NCBI GenBank assembly: GCA_947454585.1
Contig: CANGML010000081.1
Location: forward strand, 1-7,204
DNA length: 7,204 nucleotides
Source of the DNA: Comamonadaceae bacterium
Lineage (GTDB): Bacteria; Pseudomonadota; Gammaproteobacteria; Burkholderiales; Burkholderiaceae_C
Direction: 5' to 3'
Shown here: positions 1-7,204 of the stretch, one piece after another
Layout of the letters: each line of letters begins with the position of its first letter
Numbering within the stretch: the first letter of the stretch is position 1
Position numbers and translations under genes: made by a program
The notes under the pieces: model-generated
What the model was told of the DNA's origin: nothing
Seen by the model: the letters and a program-made list of their open reading frames with translations, nothing else
Database searches by the model: none

Positions 1-51
1 AGCATGCGCGATTTCCGTCGGCATTTGATGGCGCGGTTGTTAGACGCTTAA
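1..51 (+). CDS. possible C-terminal end of a convergent gene (partial)
   Basis: Plus-strand frame 1 is open from the window edge to a TAA at 49-51 and reads [16 protein letters not shown], an arginine-rich, amphipathic tail that would suit a protein C-terminus. Its stop codon would overlap the def stop codon on the opposite strand through a shared TTAA, an economical convergent arrangement common in compact genomes. The evidence is weak: a 16-codon open frame often arises by chance and I recognise no family. The alternative is that these bases hold the start of a further minus-strand gene, since an ATG at 24-22 opens MPTEIAHA, but nothing resembling a Shine-Dalgarno sequence precedes it. No hairpin followed by a T-run is visible here, so no intrinsic terminator for def can be called. 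Confidence 0.3.
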   Translation, partial: SMRDFRRHLMARLLDA

Positions 52-584
52 TCTTCCGCGTTGTCTAACCCCGGGAACAACACCTCGGTAAACCCAAAGC
101 GCGTGAAGTCACGCACACGCATGGGATAGAGCATGCCGATCAAGTGGTCGCATTCGTGTTGCACCACCCGCGCATGAAAGCCCTCGACCGTGCGGTCAAT
201 CGGCTGGCCGAGCAAGTCAAAGCCTTGGTAGCGCAAACGCTTGTAGCGTGGCACCACGCCGCGCAAGCTCGGCACAGACAAACAGCCTTCCCAACCCTCT
301 TCTTCCTCGTCATCCAGCGGCGTGAGCACGGGGTTGATGAGGACCGTGTACGGCACCACAGGCGCATCTGGGTAGCGCGGGTTGATCTCACCCGAGCCAA
401 ACACCACCACTTGCAAATCCACCCCAATTTGCGGCGCCGCCAAGCCGGCCCCGTTGGCCGCTTGCATGGTGTCATCCAAGTCTTTGCGTAGCGCATGCAG
501 CGCGGGCGTGTTGAACGCGGTCACGGGCTGGGCCACACGCAGCAGGCGTTCGTCGCCCATCTTCAAAATTTCCCGAACGGCCAT
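48..584 (-). CDS. def: peptide deformylase
   Basis: Def is a cytoplasmic metallo-hydrolase that removes the formyl group from the N-terminal methionine of nascent proteins as they leave the ribosome, before methionine aminopeptidase acts. All three family motifs are present in the 178-residue product. Motif 1 is [10 protein letters not shown] at residues 45-54, with Gln52 lining the oxyanion site. Motif 2 is EGCLSVP at 99-105, with Cys101 as metal ligand. Motif 3 is HECDH at 143-147, with His143 and His147 as metal ligands and Glu144 as the catalytic base. Length is normal, and the C-terminal tail after MLYPMRVRD is the kind seen in proteobacterial homologues. The first ATG is preferred over the internal Met9 because [13 protein letters not shown] is the usual conserved N-terminus. 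An AAGGGA lies 8 bases upstream and overlaps the ligA stop. The gene follows ligA by 12 bases and is not next to an fmt gene here, so the genome may also carry an fmt-linked paralogue (inference). Confidence 0.96.
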   Translation of the reverse strand: MAVREILKMGDERLLRVAQPVTAFNTPALHALRKDLDDTMQAANGAGLAAPQIGVDLQVVVFGSGEINPRYPDAPVVPYTVLINPVLTPLDDEEEEGWEGCLSVPSLRGVVPRYKRLRYQGFDLLGQPIDRTVEGFHARVVQHECDHLIGMLYPMRVRDFTRFGFTEVLFPGLDNAED

Positions 585-592
585 GAGGAAGG

Positions 593-596
593 TCCC

Positions 597-598
<2 letters not shown>
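593..598 (-). promoter_or_regulatory. ribosome binding site of def overlapping the ligA stop codon
   Basis: Read on the minus strand, AAGGGA sits 8 bases before the def ATG, and its first two bases are the last two of the ligA TAA stop. The site supports the chosen def start. It also suggests that ribosomes finishing ligA can reinitiate directly on def (inference). Confidence 0.6.
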
Positions 599-4045
<3,447 letters not shown>

Positions 4046-4060
4046 GTGCTTATTTTGAAA

Positions 4061-7000
4061 TCAAACGGCATCCGCCATAGATACCGCAGCCTCCATATCC
4101 ACAGCCACGATGCGGGATACGCCCTGCTCTTGCATGGTCACACCAATCAGCTGTTCTGCCATTTCCATGGCAATTTTGTTGTGCGAAATAAAGAGGAATT
4201 GCGTTTCTTTGGACATGCTCGACACCAGTTTGGCGTACCGCTCGGTGTTGGCGTCGTCCAGTGGCGCATCCACCTCGTCCAGCAAACAGAAGGGGGCGGG
4301 GTTGAGTTGGAAGATCGCAAACACCAGGGCAATCGCCGTCAGCGCTTTCTCACCCCCCGAGAGCAAGTGAATGGTTTGGTTCTTCTTGCCCGGCGGTTGG
4401 GCCATGACCTGCACGCCCGAGTCCAAAATTTCTTCGCCCGTCATCACCAAGCGGGCGTTGCCACCGCCGAACAGCTCAGGGAACATGCGGCCAAAGTGCT
4501 CATTGACTTGTCTGAAGGTGCCGCCCAGTAACTCCCGGGTTTCGCCGTCGATCTTGCGGATGGCGTCTTCCAGGGTGTTCATCGCGTCGGTCAAGTCCTG
4601 GGTCTGTGCGTCCAAGAACAGCTTGCGTTCGCTGGCACTGGCCAGTTCTTCCAAGGCGGCCAAGTTGACGGCACCCAGGGCGGTAATTTCGCGGTGCAAG
4701 CGGTCAATCTCGCCTTGCAGGCCGGTCAAACGCACGTTGTTGGCGAGGATGGAGGCAGACACGGCCTCGAGGTCGGCCTCGGCGTCCGCCAAAAGTTGTG
4801 TGTATTGCTCCAGCCCCAAACGAGCGGCTTGTTCTTTGAGCTGGAAATCGGTGATGCGTTGGCGCAAGGGATCGAGCTCACGCTCCAACTGAAGACGACG
4901 CTCGTCGCTGGCACGCAGCTTGGTGGTCAGGTCGTCGTATTCGCTGCGTTTGGCGGCCAAGGCGGCCTCTCGCTCCATCTTGATGTTGAGGGCGTTTTGC
5001 AAACCGGCTTGGGCAGCGGCATCGGTCAAACGGGTCAGGTCTTCTTGCACACGCTGCTCTTCAGCGGCCACTGAGGTGGCTTGCTGCGTCGCGCTGTCGA
5101 TGATGCGTTTGAGCTCGGCCTCACGTGTCTCCAAGCTGCGTTGCGCGAACTGTGCTTCTTGGGCTTGTCGCTCCAAGCTGCGTTGCTGCTCGCGGCTGTC
5201 GTTCAAGCGGCGCTCGGCGTTGATGACCGCTTCGTCAAGTTGGGCATGGCGCTCTTGGCTGTCGGCCAGTTGCATGTCCAGTTCTTCAAAGCGGGCTTCT
5301 GCCGTGGCACGGCGCTCTTGTAGATCGGCCAATTGCGCTTCGACCTCGAATAAGTCACCGCTGATTTGCTCGCTGCGGGCCCGGGTTTGTTCAGCCAACT
5401 GGCTCAGGCGTAAGGTTTCCACTTGCAGCTCGTGCGCTGCGGCTTGCGCGGCAGTGGCTTCGGTGCGGACGCTGACCAAGCGCTGCGACGATTCGCTGTA
5501 GGCGGCCTCGGCACGCACCAAGGCGTGGCGCGCTTCGTCGGCGATGAAGATTTGCGCCTTGCTGCTCTTGTCGAGGTTTTCAATTTCTTGGGCGCGCGCC
5601 AGCAAGCCCGATTGCGCGTTGTCTTGCGCATAAAAGCTCACGCTGTGCGCGCTGATGGCATGCCCACTGGGTACATAAATCACTTGACCCGCAGCCAAAC
5701 TGCTGCGCTTGGCCAAGGCGTCGTCCAGATTGGGGGCGGTGAAACAGCCATTGAGCCAGTCGGTCAACAGGGCCTTTTGACCGGCGTCATTCAAACGCAA
5801 GAGATCCGACAACCGAGGCAAGCTGCCTGGTGCGTCTGGGATGGAAGCGCTTGGCGGTGTGTAGAAAGCCAGCTTGGCAGGCGGTGCATCGGTTTGGAAG
5901 GCTCGCACGATATCTAAGCGGCTCACCTCGAGCGAGGCCATGCGTTCACGCAAGGCAGCTTCGAGGGCATTTTCCCAGCCCGTCTCGATGTGGATACGAC
6001 TCCACAGCGCTTGCAAACCATCCAGCCCGTGCTTGGCCAGCCAAGGCTTGAGCTTGTCATCGGTCTGCACTTTTTCTTGCAAAGCTTTGAGGGCTTCCAA
6101 ACGGGCCGACAGATCGGCTTGCTTGGCTTGTTCGGCGTTCACGGCTTGCTGTGCCGTGCGGCGGGCGTCATCCAATACCGGCACCTGGGCTTGCAACTCC
6201 TCCAGCTGTGCCGCCGTCACTTGCGCTTGCGCTTGCGCCGCATGCAGCTGTTCCTTCAGGGTGTTCAGGCGCACGTCATCGGGTGCAGCCAAGGCGTTTT
6301 TGTCAGCACTCAGGCGTTCTTGGCGGGCATGGAGGTTGCGGCTTTGCTCTTCGATGTTGCGCTGGTCTGCAGCCAACACCTGAATTTGTTGCTGCACTTG
6401 GGCCACGCTGCCGCGTTGCTCGTTGCTGCGTTGTTGGGCCACGCGCAAGGCTTCTTCCAACTCGGGCAGTTGCATGGCCTGCTCTTCGACTTGCGCAGCC
6501 AGCATGACGGCTTTTTCTTCGCCCTCCATGGCCATGGACGCCAAGTTCTCCATCTCTTGCTGCGCTTGCTCGCTTTGGGCTGCCCAATGCGCGGTTTGTT
6601 CTTTGATCTGAATCAGGCGGGCTTCCGCGCGTTGACGCCCCTCCACCACAAAGCGGATTTCGGCCTCCAGACGGCCCACTTCTGCGCTGGCTTCGTAGAG
6701 CGCGCCTTGCGATTGGTTCACCTGGTCGCCCGCCGCATAGTGGGCTTGGCGCACCGTCTCCAGGTCGGCTTCGATGTGGCGCAAATCGGCCATGCGCGAC
6801 TCGAGGTCGTTCACCGCTTTGTCAGCCTGCGTCTTGATGCCCACTTGGTCGGCTTCGGCCTCGGCACGACGCAAGAACCACAGCTGATGCTGCTTGAGGG
6901 TCACATCGGCGTTGAGCGCGTGGTAGCGCTGGGCCACTTCGGCCTGCTTCTCGAGCTTTTCGAGGTTGGCGTTCAACTCGCGCAAGATGTCTTCCACGCG

Positions 7001-7204
7001 GGTCAAGTTTTCGCGGGTGTCGCTCAGCCGGTTTTCGGTTTCGCGGCGGCGCTCTTTGTACTTAGAAACGCCTGCGGCTTCTTCAAGGAACAAGCGCAAC
7101 TCTTCGGGCTTGGATTCGATGATGCGGCTGATCGTGCCCTGACCAATGATGGCGTAGGCGCGTGGCCCGAGGCCCGTGCCCAAGAACACGTCTTGCACGT
7201 CACG
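4061..7204 (-). CDS. smc: chromosome segregation ATPase SMC, N-terminus outside window
   Basis: SMC is the ABC-type ATPase of the SMC-ScpAB condensin, which loads near the origin and extrudes DNA loops to fold and segregate the chromosome. The frame is open to the window edge, giving 1047 visible residues; the first codons read RDVQDVFLGTGLGPRAYAI. This is the SMC head just before coil 1, so roughly 125-130 residues with Walker A are missing. Numbering from the first visible codon: the Q-G-TISRIIESKPEELR head segment is near 20-40, coil 1 runs about 55-380, the hinge about 382-547, coil 2 about 550-885, and the C-terminal head about 890-1047. The head shows the ABC signature LSGGEKALTA at 948-957, Walker B CLLDEVDAP with Asp976 and Glu977, and the switch histidine His1008 in FLFISHNK. 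The hinge resembles the beta/gammaproteobacterial type. The gene ends with TGA 15 bases before zipA. The coils are rich in Ala, Gln and Glu, typical for SMC. Confidence 0.97.
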   Translation of the reverse strand, partial: RDVQDVFLGTGLGPRAYAIIGQGTISRIIESKPEELRLFLEEAAGVSKYKERRRETENRLSDTRENLTRVEDILRELNANLEKLEKQAEVAQRYHALNADVTLKQHQLWFLRRAEAEADQVGIKTQADKAVNDLESRMADLRHIEADLETVRQAHYAAGDQVNQSQGALYEASAEVGRLEAEIRFVVEGRQRAEARLIQIKEQTAHWAAQSEQAQQEMENLASMAMEGEEKAVMLAAQVEEQAMQLPELEEALRVAQQRSNEQRGSVAQVQQQIQVLAADQRNIEEQSRNLHARQERLSADKNALAAPDDVRLNTLKEQLHAAQAQAQVTAAQLEELQAQVPVLDDARRTAQQAVNAEQAKQADLSARLEALKALQEKVQTDDKLKPWLAKHGLDGLQALWSRIHIETGWENALEAALRERMASLEVSRLDIVRAFQTDAPPAKLAFYTPPSASIPDAPGSLPRLSDLLRLNDAGQKALLTDWLNGCFTAPNLDDALAKRSSLAAGQVIYVPSGHAISAHSVSFYAQDNAQSGLLARAQEIENLDKSSKAQIFIADEARHALVRAEAAYSESSQRLVSVRTEATAAQAAAHELQVETLRLSQLAEQTRARSEQISGDLFEVEAQLADLQERRATAEARFEELDMQLADSQERHAQLDEAVINAERRLNDSREQQRSLERQAQEAQFAQRSLETREAELKRIIDSATQQATSVAAEEQRVQEDLTRLTDAAAQAGLQNALNIKMEREAALAAKRSEYDDLTTKLRASDERRLQLERELDPLRQRITDFQLKEQAARLGLEQYTQLLADAEADLEAVSASILANNVRLTGLQGEIDRLHREITALGAVNLAALEELASASERKLFLDAQTQDLTDAMNTLEDAIRKIDGETRELLGGTFRQVNEHFGRMFPELFGGGNARLVMTGEEILDSGVQVMAQPPGKKNQTIHLLSGGEKALTAIALVFAIFQLNPAPFCLLDEVDAPLDDANTERYAKLVSSMSKETQFLFISHNKIAMEMAEQLIGVTMQEQGVSRIVAVDMEAAVSMADAV
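5129..5186 (-). repeat. 16-base direct repeat inside smc coil 2
   Basis: CTCCAAGCTGCGTTGC occurs at 5129-5144 and again at 5171-5186. The copies start 42 bases apart, exactly 14 codons or two heptads, and both encode QRSLE in the same frame. It looks like local duplication or convergence within a coiled coil, not a separate genetic element. Confidence 0.8.
6220..6237 (-). repeat. hexanucleotide tandem repeat (CTTGCG)x3 inside smc coil 1
   Basis: Three perfect CTTGCG units encode Ala-Gln-Ala-Gln-Ala-Gln in the SMC coil just ahead of the hinge. Any gain or loss of a unit would keep frame and add or remove two residues. With only three units it may simply reflect repeated codon choice in an Ala/Gln-rich helix. 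Confidence 0.8.

Noticed and set aside
1..47. Intrinsic terminator after def
   Set aside because: No GC-rich hairpin followed by a T-run can be drawn on the minus strand; the short GCATGC palindrome near the edge is not enough.
310..330. Acidic run (DDEEEE) ahead of Def motif 2 as a possible insertion
   Set aside because: Def proteins of this type commonly have an acidic [16 protein letters not shown] lead into motif 2, so it is within normal variation.
4920..5501. 193-codon plus-strand open frame within smc coil 2
   Set aside because: The product is a Ser/Arg/Cys/Ala-rich low-complexity string, the expected antisense image of an Ala/Glu/Gln-rich coiled coil.
5423..5917. 164-codon plus-strand open frame over the smc hinge
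   Set aside because: It is again in antisense register with smc and shows no independent domain; the minus-strand hinge reading is clear.
6303..6587. 94-codon minus-strand open frame inside smc
   Set aside because: This is an out-of-frame shadow of smc on the same strand, Arg/Pro/Gly-rich and without homology signs.

Overview
This window carries an ordinary, densely packed block of core bacterial genes, all transcribed from the minus strand. In transcription order (right to left) they are smc (5' end outside the window), zipA, ligA and def. The gaps between them are only 15, 17 and 12 bases, so the four genes are most simply read as one operon or part of one. No stretch longer than about 50 bases lacks a gene, and I see no mobile element, CRISPR array, RNA gene or phage signal.

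The organism is probably a betaproteobacterium of the Burkholderiales, most likely a member of the Comamonadaceae. This rests on the GC-rich codon use, the smc-zipA-ligA order, the Burkholderiales style of the ZipA C-terminal region (ending in a GSPxxxRLF-type tail), and a LigA with a short N-terminal extension and a lineage-style variant of the NAD-binding loop. The family assignment is inference from remembered relatives, not a database result.

Region by region: 1-51 holds either the last codons of a convergent plus-strand gene or nothing recognisable. 48-584 is peptide deformylase. 597-2708 is NAD-dependent DNA ligase. 2726-4045 is a membrane-anchored ZipA-type FtsZ-binding division protein. 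4061-7204 is the SMC chromosome-condensation ATPase, lacking roughly its first 125-130 residues, including Walker A.

Functionally the block joins chromosome organisation and segregation (SMC), divisome assembly at the membrane (ZipA), lagging-strand and repair nick sealing (LigA) and N-terminal processing of nascent proteins (Def). I did not find a new biological system. The points most worth a second look are protein-level: a possible tandem duplication of the FtsZ-binding fold in ZipA, a clamp-motif-like peptide at the LigA N-terminus, an altered NAD-site loop in LigA, and the divergent SMC hinge.
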